Shown one piece after another: positions 1 to 11,493 of a stretch of 64,000 bases of DNA. The stretch is from positions 21,572,650 through 21,636,649 of the forward strand of contig CM067069.1 in assembly GCA_033980235.1 (NCBI GenBank). Reading direction: 5' to 3'. Source of the stretch: Diadema setosum (Eukaryota > Echinodermata > Echinoidea > Diadematoida > Diadematidae). The translations under genes and the position numbers were made by a program. Numbering within the stretch: the first letter of the stretch is position 1; every line of letters starts with the position of its first letter. Under the pieces are notes generated by a model that was given only the letters and a program-made list of their open reading frames with translations, did not search any database and was not told where the DNA came from.

Positions 1-279
1 TTATGATTCCTATGTTTTGGAGGTCATGCCCAATCCTTCAAATAGTGTCTGCCTGAAAAGTTGTCCCGGTGTAGTGATCAGAATTAATTGACCATCTTGT
101 GCATAACATAAATAAAAATATGCTTTGGTAATTTAGAAAGTAATAAATTAATCGGCTCTCACAATGATCACCATTTCCTCTCTATAGAACGTACTTTGAA
201 TTAAAATGCCTTCAAGTTAGGGCAAATCGAAAACATCAACGAAAGTTCGTTCATTGAAGTGGCATTTACCATAGATAAA
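1..279. other. flank downstream of the minus-strand nuclease-like gene
   Basis: AT-rich DNA on the 3' side of the minus-strand reading frame that stops at 280-282. I see no clear minus-strand AATAAA signal and no other feature. Confidence 0.5.
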
Positions 280-3200
280 CTATGCTTCCTCCTCGTCCTC
301 CGATACTGTCTTGTAGAAAGGATTTTCGCAGGTATCAAGTTGACAGGGTCCGCAGACGCTGTGGCATGGCAGACCGTATCCCCTACAGCTACAGCGACTT
401 GTTCTACAGCCGGTTGTGCAGTTGCATCGGATCACCTTCAACAACTTTTCTGGAGCAGCGTCCTTGTCTGACATGACTGGAACTAGTTTATTGTCCTCCA
501 GTTTCCAACCCCAGTCTGTTGCCTTCATGTTTCCGTTCCTCCCCATCCAGACCATAATCTGATAGTATTCTCTCAGAGAGTGAAACCTTGTTGAAGACGC
601 TGTTGGTGGCAGACGTTCTGGGGTGACAAACGACTTAGCTGAAGCCAATTTCTTCACAAAGACATTATATCGCAACTTGGCGAGGGAATCACAGGGATGT
701 CCTCCACATAATACTTTCATGGCATTGGCGCCGTTTTCCACGACCATGTCTCTTGTTTGGTTGGGGACAAGGAAGGTGTTTGCACAGGTTTTGATTGCTG
801 AATCCCCCTTTGCCAGTTTCTGAAATGCTGACTTTTTTTCCGATTCCAAATACTCGAGATGTCGAGTCACACCCAGTGAAGGCATGAAGGGAGAGAAGAT
901 GTGGGCATAGCTCTTCTCCCAATGATACTTTCAGCTGGTTGATATTGTGCACCTTCCAGTTCCTTGATGAATTGTCAGAACGAAAATACAGTTCTTTGCT
1001 GTCGACACTAGCGTAATGCAATAATAGCACCAACAGATCTGTATCTTCTCCAATCAGGGTAGTTGATTGTTGGTATGACGATGTCACTGCCGCTTTTACT
1101 ATGTCTACATCGGCATCCCCTGGTGCATAAATTACGTTCAAGCCAATTTTCTTCATTTCCTCACTGATGAGGTTGATGAGCTGTTGCTTGTTGGAGCTCC
1201 TGGACAGGAACTCGTCCTTTTTGCCAGAGAATTCTGTTCCAGGTGTGAAGCTGACTTCGGGATGAACAATATGGCCACGGCGCTTGTGTGTATTGTCCTT
1301 AATAGATGGTCCATCATCATAACCATCAAAAACGACTGTTGCTTTTCCATAGTGACGAATAGTGAAGTCAGCATACGACTTGGCTATCACATTGAAACTG
1401 TCCCCGGCTGTCCATGACAAACGATGCACCAAGGAGCCACCATCAAGAACGTAGTGCTCAGTTTGGGGAACAGAGTCAGACACGGTAGCATTTGACACTT
1501 TGGTAGAATAGTCTCTGATAGCTTGAGCTAATTGAGGTTTGTCAGCCTTTCTGAAAATACCTATACCCTCAAACAGGGCAGGGGGGAATGGGCTCAGCTC
1601 ATAGCCCATGACATCTTCCAACGAAATGTCTCCTGTTTTTGACACAACAAGAAATCTTTGAAAGAGTAGAGCAGCGTCAATTCCTTTGTCTGGACCAAGT
1701 TTGACTGAAGATACATCTCCTAGTGTTTTGGCTCTGTCTTTTCGTTTGAAGGAAGATGTGAAAGCGGGTTTATTGACCATATTTTCCATCTTCTCTCCAA
1801 CAGACTTATGCTCGTGGACATTCACATCCGACGCGGCCACCACTCCAGTCACAACATTTCTTAGTGAGGGATCTGGAGAAAATGGAGAGCATTCACTGAG
1901 TTTTGAACTGATTTTGGCTAGATCAGAAGCATCTCTTTCCATCCTTGCGCCTCTAGATTCCTTGTGTTGTTCACTAGTCGTGTACAAAAGATCAGTGAAT
2001 TCCTGCATCGCACTGTTATATTCCGACGTGACCGGCATTGACATTGTCCATAGAGACCGTTGTTCTTCATCCATCCCACTTCCGCGTGTTAGGCCACCAG
2101 TGCTCTTCAGGGATCTCATCAAGGTCTGTTCGATGACAAGATCAGGGCTTAGACCCGCCCAGAACTTATTACTCCGTCGGATGACATGGAATCCATCTGC
2201 AAACTTGCGGAAGACATCTGGATGATTCCGTTCTAGCTCTGTCATTTCTTGAAGATACAAGTAAGAAGACTTCAAGTAGTTGTAATGGCCAGCTGCAGCA
2301 AATATTGGCAGACATTCAGTTACAGCATGTAGGTGCATTGGCCAAGATCCTTTTCGATCTGCCATGATCAACTTCCTTGCGACCCCTAACATTGTCTGGT
2401 AATTCAACCACAGCTGACTTGTCTTGGATCTTGTTCGAAGTTCCATCTTCCGTTTGTCCATTTGATTTCTGATTGTAACCATTGCTTCAGATGTCACGAC
2501 ATTCTCAAGCGTTGTCTCACCATCCAACACCTTAGAGTACATATCCTCTGACTGAGCCACAAGTGATGCAAACTCAGTATTCTCATTCATCATTTCGGAT
2601 ACAACCATTCGATTAAGGCACTTGTCTACCAGCAAATGTCCTCTGAACGCTCTTTGAACTGCCTTTCCAGTCATCATATGCACCACTGCATTCTCACCAT
2701 ACACGACCTCTAGAACCTTGCTGAGCCCTGTTCCTTGCATGAGCTTTCCTATGGCACCGAGCAAGTTCATGAACATATGAAAACAGCCAAGCAGTAACAC
2801 AACCCTTTTCAAGGGACTGTCTTGCAGTGCATCTTGGATGATTTCAGCAGCTTTCCAGTAGAGTGGTTGATCAAATGTTATGATGGGTGAGAAATTGTGC
2901 GTCATTGCCATGTTGGTGAGGAACTCCAAAGTCGATAGAATGCAAGTCTTATCCCCTGAATACATGTCTATCATTGGCAAAAACAACACTGAAGACTGAC
3001 CAGGGTGTTCATACCCTCGATGAAGCGAGCACATCATTCCTTGCCAGTTTGGGGTAGGCTTTCGGAAACTGAAGGATAGCTCCCACAAAATATCAATGCT
3101 CACATCACAGTCAAGAGTTCTTGGAAGGTTCCGAAATTTGATGCTCTGGCATGCATGCTTTGCAAATCGACAATCTTTGATGTCAATTTTTGTCATGTCC

Positions 3201-4639
3201 TTGATGTTGAGATCAAGACTCTTTCGTCTGGTGAGCACACGCTTTGTTTTTTGGCCAGGTGTTATTGCAACAATCATACCCATACCATGAAAGGTTCCTT
3301 TGCCATCAATGGTTATGATGTTATGGTCAACGTTGTCAGCTGCAAATACCATTGTATGCTCAGCTGGATTAATCTCGTCACCCAAGACGTCTGGAGCAAC
3401 ACAGCTGGCAGCATTCTTTTCGAATCGTAGGAACTCGGTGTAAGACGAGCAGAATCCCATTTCACACAGTGTGTCAACAATGAATCTTGATCGATATAAA
3501 TGGTGCATCTGTACACCAAGACCAATCTGCAAGGGAGCTAGCACAGTCCTTGGTCTAACTGCCTGGATGATTGCTTGACCAATACCTGCAACTTTTCGTC
3601 GATTGTCCTTTCCTGCAAACAAGGCATCTAGTAATATTTGCAGGGTATCAGTGAGAAAAGCTAAGGCATTATCAAGTTTGAGCATATCAGAGCTTGGGTA
3701 CTGATCCACAACGGAGGGAACATTTGTGTTAATGTCACTTTTGATCAGCTTAGCAGCAGTCTCAATAATCTTCTTTTTCTGAAGTTCTTCATCGTCATCT
3801 TGATTCGACTCCCTAAAAAAGTTTCGCAGAATGTGAGATGTTTTATCCCTCTTGGTTACTATGTCGCCAAGTCCTTCACTTGTTGTAATATGTATCGAAT
3901 CGCCGTATTGCTCTTTCAATTTGTCTTTCAAGTACTGGTTCCCATATGGACTGGAATGATCATCAGTAAGAAACCCTCTCATTTTCTCTCTGAGGTCAGA
4001 AATCGTAACTTGTTCATCATCATTCTGATCCAAGTATGTACAGACCTTTTCGAATGCCTGCTCCTGGTCTTCGTTTTTTGGCCTTCCTGACTTCTTTCTT
4101 TTCACCTTTGGACCACTCCTGAACTGAAGAGGCATATCACGCCCACATCGAAAATGTCTGCTACATGCATGATGGTATACACAATCTGCAGCATGTAGAT
4201 CCCCTCCAAAGAACTCGATCCTACCTTTAACTTCAAAGGACCAGTTGTCCGATCTGTCTTCACAGCACTGAAGGATTTTGTGCACAAAGGTGTCTGTTTT
4301 TACACAACTATGGTCCGAGCTTCCAGGTGCAATAGTGTTTCCGCAAAATAAGCAGTCAGTTTTGCTGTTAAATGGACCGCAGCTTAGTCTGGCACTTCGT
4401 TTTGCTTGCATTGGAGTTGAATATTTTTGGCATTTGATAATTCGTGGATTTGTGTACCATTTACGACAGGTCACATGCACACTAGTTCCATCTGTGACAA
4501 CGATGTCATCACCTCTTTTAACACTCGCCTGATTGATTCCATCGGCTCCCTTTTTACGTATTTGACAAACTTCTTCTCCGTTGTCAAGAGAGTCTTTGCA
4601 GATGGGACAGATATCTTGTCCACTAATGCTTGATTCCAT
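280..4639 (-). pseudogene. large zinc-finger / XPG-FEN1-like nuclease / CXC-tail protein, frameshifted
   Basis: Intronless minus-strand coding region, about 1,450 residues across two frames. Frame one starts with ATG at 4637-4639. Residues 11-62 hold a CPIC...VHVTCRKWY cluster, residues 96-112 a second Cys/His cluster, and 181-189 a basic GRPKN segment like an AT-hook. The middle (430-670) has acidic and His motifs (FAADNVDHN, ITFDQPLYW, GCFHMFMN) of unknown fold. Residues about 1062-1269 match the XPG/FEN1 core: VLDGGSLVHRL, VVFDGYDDG, a GDADVD motif where FEN1 has EAEA, GEDTDLLVL, and FTGCDSTSRVFGIGKK resembling the D-x(n)-GIG helix-hairpin motif. So the metal-binding acidic positions look kept. 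Just after GIGKK the frame is lost in a 7-nt run (833-839). The rest (about 184 residues, from about 835 down to 280) continues one base over and ends in a CNC...CSC...C-x2-C tesmin/TSO1-like cluster and an acidic tail. A possible splice acceptor (TTTGTCCTCAG) lies at 4647-4648 just before the ATG, so a 5' UTR exon may exist. The long intronless structure suggests a retrocopy or transposon-derived family. The cellular role is unknown. Confidence 0.72.
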
Positions 4640-5542
4640 GGCAAACCTGAGGACAAATATCGGGTGAAAATGGCATTTTGAATGCCTCCTTCATCATAGA
4701 TCGAAATGAATAATCATAGTGACCATGTGATGTCATTTTTAGTAGTGGTAGTAGTAGAATATAATTATTTCAGTAATAATATCACATTATCAGTGAAGAT
4801 GATAACATGTATTTGTATGCTACCTGTTCAATTTTCTAGTAGAGAACTCTACAATGATTGTAACATTCCGTGAATATTTACATTAAATCACTTTTTCTTT
4901 CGATGTAACATTTGTTTCTCATAGTTAGACGCACATACGCACGCTCACATGCACACCACACAATATACCCACCTACTCATAAGCGTGTATAAGAAATAGG
5001 CAAAGTAAGATTAACTTACTTTCAGGTTTCTTACTCTTTGACTTGTAAAGATGTCGACTTTAACTTGACACAACATCTGCTTGTACTGTTATGTCAGACT
5101 GGGGGAGGACATAAAGAATTGCAAGCATGTTTGAAACTCAGAGATTGTTCAACATTAAACTATGCATTACTTGAAGAATATACTTAGCATCCATTATCTG
5201 GAGAAATTGATATATGGCCTGAAAAGAAGGAAATCAAGTCTACTATATTTTGTTCTGAATATTTTGTAAGTTAGAAACTTAGGGTTTCGAGCTCTTGAAA
5301 CAAGCATTATTACATGACTTACCAATACATTTACAACATCTGCTACCAATAGTGTGAAATAATAAGACAACAATGACCCAACTCAAAATTGACATTTTGT
5401 TTTAGATTTAATTTCATTATCTTGTGTTGTTGTGAAATATCAAAACAAGCAATCTGAATTTTGCACATATTATTAAGGTGTCAAATAGACCATTGGTGCA
5501 AGCTTTTGAAGCAACACTGAACACAAACATATCACAATTACA
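4640..5542. other. AT-rich intergenic DNA
   Basis: This stretch lies upstream (on the minus strand) of the nuclease-like gene. It is AT-rich with a short CA-rich patch near 4930-4970. I see no gene, promoter motif or repeat boundary that can be supported. Confidence 0.5.
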
Positions 5543-5578
5543 CGGCATTTATTAACAATTTAATAGCAATTTTATGCC
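5543..5578 (+). repeat. partial copy of the ATTTATT...GCAATTTTATG repeat, cut by a LINE
   Basis: The segment CATTTATTAACAATTTAATA plus GCAATTTTATG recurs with few changes at 6636-6668, inside the tandem unit at 6538-6871. The LINE fragment begins immediately after this copy. This suggests the LINE inserted into a third, partial unit of the same tandem repeat. Confidence 0.55.
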
Positions 5579-6480
5579 TAAGCTTTCAGACTGGTCAAAG
5601 AAGTGGCTGATGGGTTTCAACATCCAGAAATGCGCAGTAATGACTACTAGTATTACAAGACAGCACAAGCCCAGCATGTAAAGGTATACTCTACTTGACA
5701 CCAACATCCCACGAGTAAATCAGTATAAATACCTTGGAGTCACAGTCATACATGACCTCCGTTGGAGTGCCCACTGTCAGTCTGTGCTTTCTAAAGCTAA
5801 CCAAACCCAAAGTATGTTGCGGAGGACTCTGTCTCCATGTTCCAAAGAGGTGAAAGCCCAAACCCACAAGTCACTCATCCGACCACAACTTGCGAATGGA
5901 GTTGAAGCCTGGAATCCCTATGAGGTTACTTCCATCAACCGAATGGAGCAAGTACAACGAGCTGCTGCCCGATTTGTCTACCAAGACTATAGACGTGCAT
6001 CTCCCGTCACAGCGTTACTATCTAAGTTGAACTGGGACCTGTTACACACCCGCCGACTTCTTGCGCAAGCAACAATGTTTTACAAGATACAACACAACCT
6101 GGTGAACATCTCTTTCCCATAGCCATCATAATCCCAGCAACTTATATTGGCAGAAATGACCACCTCCTCAAATACTCAGTCCCGGAAGCCACAATTGATC
6201 CATACAAATATTAATTTTTTCCCAAGAAAAACAAAACTGTGGAACCGCCTACCATACTCTACAGTTACTTCAAGAACTCCAACTGCCTTCCAAGAGGCTG
6301 CCCTCCCATCTATTCGGAACATGCAGCCCCAGTAGGATCCAGAATACTATAAATCCACCGGCTTGGTTTTTACTTGCACATTGCAAAATTTTTTATTTTG
6401 TACAATTGATAATATTGCCATCCGTACAGTAAATACACTCTGTCCGTCGGCCGTTGATGTCACCGTGTACCATTCCAGTG
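5579..6480 (+). mobile_element. 5'-truncated non-LTR retrotransposon (CR1/L2-like) reverse-transcriptase tail
   Basis: Broken plus-strand translation gives the conserved end of a jockey/CR1-type reverse transcriptase. A segment like LSDWSKKWLMGFNIQKC is followed by YKYLGVTVIHDLRWSAH, then MEQVQRAAARFVYQDYRR, and finally TKLWNRLPYSTV near the C-terminus. The open stretches are 5784-6122 and 6147-6335; stop codons near 5680 and 6121 break the frame, so the copy is dead. All upstream RT, endonuclease and ORF1 sequence is missing, as expected of 5' truncation during target-primed insertion. About 145 bp of AT-rich 3' UTR follows. The clade name is inferred from motif style only. Confidence 0.8.
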
Positions 6481-6512
6481 TAGCTTCCCACGAAAAGCTG
6501 CAACAGGGATTA
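6481..6512 (+). repeat. dispersed 32-bp repeat, copy 1
   Basis: This TAGCTTCCCA...CAACAGGGATTA block recurs at 10857-10888 with 31 of 32 bases matching. It sits at the 3' edge of the LINE fragment, so it may be part of a LINE 3' UTR or a separate small element. Confidence 0.6.
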
Positions 6513-6537
6513 CTGCTTCAAGGTTCAGGGTTCAAGG

Positions 6538-6871
6538 TTTAAGGCTTTCCCATCACTAATCAACTTTGAAAATGATATCAGTGGATTTGTCGACCTCCAA
6601 AACATAGAAATCGGCTCATACATCACACATGTTCGGCATTTATTGACAATTTAAGAGCAATTTTATGGCCATGGCGGCCATTTTGGGGGCCATTTTGGAC
6701 GCCATCTTGGATTTAAGGTTTTCCCATCACTGATCAACTTTGAAAATGATTTCAATAGATTTGTTGACCTCCAAAACATAGAAATTGACACAAAAATCGC
6801 AAATAAAGGCCAACTAGTGCCCATTTTATGGCGATTTAAGCCCGCGGCGGCCATTTTGGACGCCATCTTGA
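6538..6871. repeat. two-copy tandem repeat, unit about 160-175 bp, with YY1-like motifs
   Basis: Two adjacent diverged units (about 6538-6712 and 6713-6871) share TTCCCATCACTRATCAACTT, then GACCTCCAAAACATAGAAAT, and end in GGCGGCCATTTTGG...GACGCCATCTTG. The CCATTTTG/CCATCTTG words match the core of the YY1 site. Short ORFs over this stretch are by-products of the repeat. Confidence 0.75.
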
Positions 6872-7957
6872 AAATAGGCCCTTTCCGGTAGGTGGATTTG
6901 AGTAGATTTTTAGTATGATATTTTGGAGGTCAAACCCTACCCAAAACCGTTGAAAAACCTTTTGTATCAAATATTTGGGGGTAAGGCTATTTTTTGTTGT
7001 AGATTTACCCGACTACATTGGGAGTATAGAGCGCAGGCGAGTTTGGCCTGTTACAACCAATAATGTGACGTAAAGTCACAGCCAGTGAATAATATTGCAA
7101 CTTTACTCACACATAAAGTCACATCTCCTGTCGCACAAAGTCACAGTAGTGATTTTTCTATGTAGTTCACGGTCAAGGAACTAAATGAGCTTGTGGAAAT
7201 ACTAGTAGATATCCGTTTCCAGTCCAATTGTTACGTGCAATGCTATAGCGTCTGATCAACAGGAGCATGCAGTTGGTAGTAAATTTAACTTATGAATATC
7301 CGTATTGTACCAATGTCTGTTTAATTTCTTATTGTTTTTTTTTTCATCATCAAAAAACAATCGTCTCTTTTATGTTGGCTGTATTTAATACCAGGAAATT
7401 ATATTGTCGTTATCAATAAAGTCCCTACAGTTTACCTGTAGTATAAAAATATTATAGTGTAGACGGCACATGTATGATTATCAACTTCTGTCTACTCACA
7501 GGGGGATATGATTATACTTATTCTCAATACACTGTTTTTAACCTGCTTGTCGAACATGTGAGAGTGTGTACATGTATAAGATTAGTGTGATGGACGCCAA
7601 CGAAGACAGCACAAGGATTCAGGCAGGATATGTTGCTGTTACTACTACTACCATAGAAGGTACTGAGACAACTTAGCAAAAGTAGCCTGATTGGGCGGAA
7701 AGTTTTATAAACTTTAATGATTACGCCCTTCTTCTAATTCGCCTCGTTCAGATTACATCTGCCTCCTGCCAGGCTTGAAGATTCTTGCAGATGGTTGACG
7801 TAGTGCTTGTGCAAACTGAGTTTGGTGCATTCATAATATGCAAGGAAGTTGCAGTAAAAAGCAAACATACAAACAAACAAGTGATTTTGATAACAGCTCT
7901 TTATTACCTTCCGTCATCCTTAGATAAAAGGCTATTGGAGATGGAGCATTTATTCTT
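6872..7957. other. AT-rich intergenic DNA
   Basis: No gene is recognised. AAAGTCACA recurs several times in 7071-7155 at irregular spacing. The rest is AT-rich with no supported feature. Confidence 0.5.
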
Positions 7958-8132
7958 CAGGGGCCCGTTGCATAAAGGTTACAATTATGATAACTTTGCC
8001 ATCCAATGGTAACAACAATGGAAACAATACTCAACAGCAAATCAAAATCAAGAATTCCATGGAAGTTATCATTGGATGGCAAATTCATCATAATACAAGT
8101 ACATGCAGTAACTTTTATGCAACGAGCCCCTG
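7958..8132. mobile_element. 175-bp MITE with terminal inverted repeats
   Basis: The left end CAGGGGCCCGTTGCATAAA and the right end, read in reverse complement as CAGGGGCTCGTTGCATAAA, match at 18 of 19 positions. The match continues inward with TTTGCCATCCAATGRTAAC on both arms around a short non-palindromic centre. There is no coding capacity. I cannot find a clear target-site duplication, so the superfamily is not assigned. Confidence 0.85.
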
Positions 8133-10856
8133 GATGAGAGAACGCGTTCCATCATGGTGTATACTTTACCCCATATATCCTTGGAAAGAAGGATTTGTTG
8201 GGGTTCTGTCCTGCACAGTGGATGTGCAGTCCACCTTCATGCACTAATCGAGTTCTTGTTCGATCAGTATGTAGTAGGCATGGTAGGGTGATGTACTCTA
8301 TCGTAGAAACAAAAAATCAACAAGGTAATTCTGGAGTTTGTTCATAGAGCACCTGTCGAGAATCGTCTCTGCGACTTGAACAAAGTGACGGCCCACCAAG
8401 TTGATCGAGCATGGATGTCGCTCTTGAGGAGTTGCGTTATCTGTTCAACACAATTCAGGACCCTGAAACACACAAAGAGAACTCTTAACCTTTTTTCTGT
8501 GAATAATTCTGATATGAATACTAATTTAGGGATTTCCGGGGAATTATTTGTGTGAGCTGACCGAATCACTTGTAAACTACACGAATGCGTAGTACCTCTT
8601 GCACGAACAAACAATAAAACAACATATTATTCTTTTCCCGTTATAAACATCTTTGGGGGTTTTCTGATGATGAATGCATAAAAGATAATGATGCCCAAAC
8701 ATGACATTTTTCTGAGAGTCAAGATTAGTTCAATTCTTTCTTCTTCTTCTTTTTTTTTTTTTGGGGGGGGGGGGTAATTGATCATTTAACACAAGTATTC
8801 CCTCCAAAAAGCGTCGTAGTGTTCTGTCTCCCTCTCCCCTCCCACGCCCTCAGATATACTCATGCAAATTTATGTGATTAGGTACATAATTTACATGACT
8901 TGTATAGTATATTAATAATATACATTGTACACAGAAAATATGTATTTCATTTTCAATTTATTAATTTCATTTATTAAGTATCCACGCAAATTACAATCGT
9001 AACATACCTACACACAGATCAATGAATGAATATTGAAAATTCAGAGTATACAGACTTTGAATGATATTTCATAATACAAAATAGATTTAAATCAGTCTAT
9101 GTATTTTATATTGGACAATTAAAATTATGTGTGGGGGAACTTACAGAATATCTTTGTGGGGGTTTATGGCTATCAATACATAAATTAGTGTACGCAAAAC
9201 AAAGAATATCATTATCCAACAACAGTAACTCTTACAATTATTCATTAGTCCATTTTTGATAGACCTGTGTAATTACAATATGCCTATCATCTTACCAATC
9301 CACTAGGCCTAATGCACACACACACCAACAAACACACATAATACACACAGAGAGACGCTAACAATGAAAGAGACAGGGAGAGGGAAAGTTGAAAGTTTAA
9401 GGTTTATTTTACTCAATAACCTTTATTCTAGGTATCGGAGTCCAATGTAAAAACAATATACAATATATCACATTATTAATTCAATAATACAGAGTTGCAA
9501 ATAACTTTAAAAAGATACAAAACAACTATAGGCCCTTATAAAATGAGAGTGAAACACGATTGATGAAAAGAAAAATATAGGAGAAATGTACAAGATCAAG
9601 TTCATTTATTTGTCTCTCTTCAAGATATATCAACAAAGAATACACATATTCTTGCAAAACAAATCAACACAGTACAGAAATTAGACAAAAATAAACAAGA
9701 ATGTGACAGAGTAGAGTTTGAGAGGAAAGAAAGACGAGGAAGCCTTGGTTGGAGCAGAGCTTGTATTGTAAGGCTCCTCTGAAAAATACAAGGTATGTGA
9801 TTTTAGATTAAAGTGGTTTCATTAGCAACTGAGAAGAAAAAACCCGAACATAAAAAAACAAACAAATAAATAAGTAATTTAAATAAAGAAAAGTAGATAC
9901 AATTTAAATAGGCAAGAGTATAAGAATACATAAATAAACAATCTACACATTACAAACACTTAAAACATAATTATATACACACACACACACAAAAGCAAGA
10001 GTATACTAGTAAGAAAGCTTAAAAAAGATAGTGAAAAGAAGAAGAGATGAAATAGATATTACAAAGGAGTAAATATATGAAAATATTTACAGATGTCATA
10101 AGAGCATAAGAAATATTTTTTACATACAATACGCGATACATGTACCTATAGGCCCTAGTGAACAAAAAACAAAGGAAGAAAAATATGATGAGAGAAGGGG
10201 GTAGAAGACAACTTTCTTAGTACAACGTGTACATGTATTTTATAGTATTGCATGCGAGACCTACGACAGCGAACTGATGAGCGTCGCGTTGCTATGCTCA
10301 CCGCGACCGGCCGTAGCCCGACCATACGCCGTGTGTAGTGTGCAGGACGCTGGCATATTTTTAATTGCGATGAAAGTCGTGCGAAGGATCTGCTGATAGC
10401 CCCAATTACCAACGGGATAAGTTGGTAACTGTCGGGTCATGCACATCATTAATGTAAGTAGAAGAAGATGTAGATGACCGTGAAAATTTCAATTCATTAA
10501 TTATCATATAGTCGACTCTCGGAGGGGTTCTCAGCATGCTAAGTTTCGTCGTAGAAGTATGGCTACCCGGCCGGCAACCACAGCGAATTACACGGTCCCG
10601 CGTACTAAAAAACGTGTGATTTGTAATTATACCTGTTTAAATTGGATCACTATTGGTAGGCCTACACAATGTATGTTAAATTTATCGTTAATTTAGCAAG
10701 ACTAGTGCAGCCATGACCCATAAGCCATGTCTACTACCTGACTACTCATCACTCTGTGTAGAGTAAAAGGAAGTCTAGATCATCTATTATCACAACTAAA
10801 TCGTTGACGTTGACGCTATATCGCATCGCCGTATTTCACTATTTGCCTGTATCGTA
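8133..10856. other. AT-rich intergenic DNA with simple repeats
   Basis: It contains a poly-T/poly-G tract at 8749-8774, short (CA)n runs near 9313 and 9980, and long AT-rich low-complexity stretches from 9400 to 10140. That last part could be an old LINE 3' end in minus orientation, but I see no protein motif to prove it. Confidence 0.45.
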
Positions 10857-10888
10857 TAGCTTCCCAAGAAAAGCTGCAACAGGGATTA
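10857..10888 (+). repeat. dispersed 32-bp repeat, copy 2
   Basis: This is a near-identical copy of 6481-6512, located about 530 bp upstream of the WDR38-like start codon. Surrounding bases do not align with copy 1 on either side beyond the 32-bp core. Confidence 0.6.
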
Positions 10889-11415
10889 GGTCTACTTCTT
10901 CAATCGTTAGAATGTCGCACACGTTGATAATGTGTAAATTTGTAATCTCCGCCTGAACAACAAAACAAAACATTGTGACTATTCAACTCAGCTGAGATCA
11001 TGTTTCATTTTAAAACTTTGGCCAGATCTTGATATCGGTTCCCTCTCGTTCTGCCTACTAAGTGCATCTCCACTATGTGCAAAGTCTATGGAGGTTGAAA
11101 GAAGTCCCCGGCTATGACGAAATGAATGGCGGTGAATGGAGTGGGGACCTATTTTGCGATGATACTAAAACTTTTCACTGGAAGAAGTTGGAAAGGATTT
11201 GGCATTTGTAATGGTATTCCTGTCCTTATTAGGGCAAAACATTTTGTAATGTTATGGTGTAAGGTTAGAATAGATGGGGGTCAGATACGCCGTGCTTTGT
11301 CTAGATCTTTCACATGGCGTCTGGTCGGGCTAGGGTTTAGATTTCTTGCTGCAATTATTTGTTTAATTCATTCTAAATATCTTTGTGTATGTGTGTGTGT
11401 GTGCAAGACCGCAAG
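10889..11415 (+). promoter_or_regulatory. upstream region / possible 5' UTR of the WDR38-like gene
   Basis: The coding start at 11416 follows a short (GT)n tract (11387-11403). An AG at 11406-11407 after this pyrimidine/GT tract could be a splice acceptor, so the 5' UTR may be split. I find no TATA box and no convincing X-box (RFX) here. The true transcription start is not visible. Confidence 0.35.
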
Positions 11416-11493
11416 ATGCTCTCTGCTCAGTTGGAACTGGAGGGCACATTTGATGTCTCCAAGAAGACTCGCTATGACAAGCACAAAGATGAG
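11416..11493 (+). CDS. WDR38: WDR38-like exon 1 (residues 1-26)
   Basis: The ATG at 11416 has A at -3 (CGCAAGATG). The exon encodes MLSAQLELEGTFDVSKK and on to KHKDE, then splices at GAG|GTAGGT in phase 0. Its length equals that of the human leader before blade 1, which supports this start, although an upstream coding exon cannot be excluded. Confidence 0.75.

Noticed and set aside
828..845. A AAA AAA slippery heptamer in the nuclease gene suggesting programmed -1 frameshifting
   Set aside because: The continuation lies in the +1 frame, not -1, so a -1 slip would not restore the protein. A homopolymer error or mutation is simpler.
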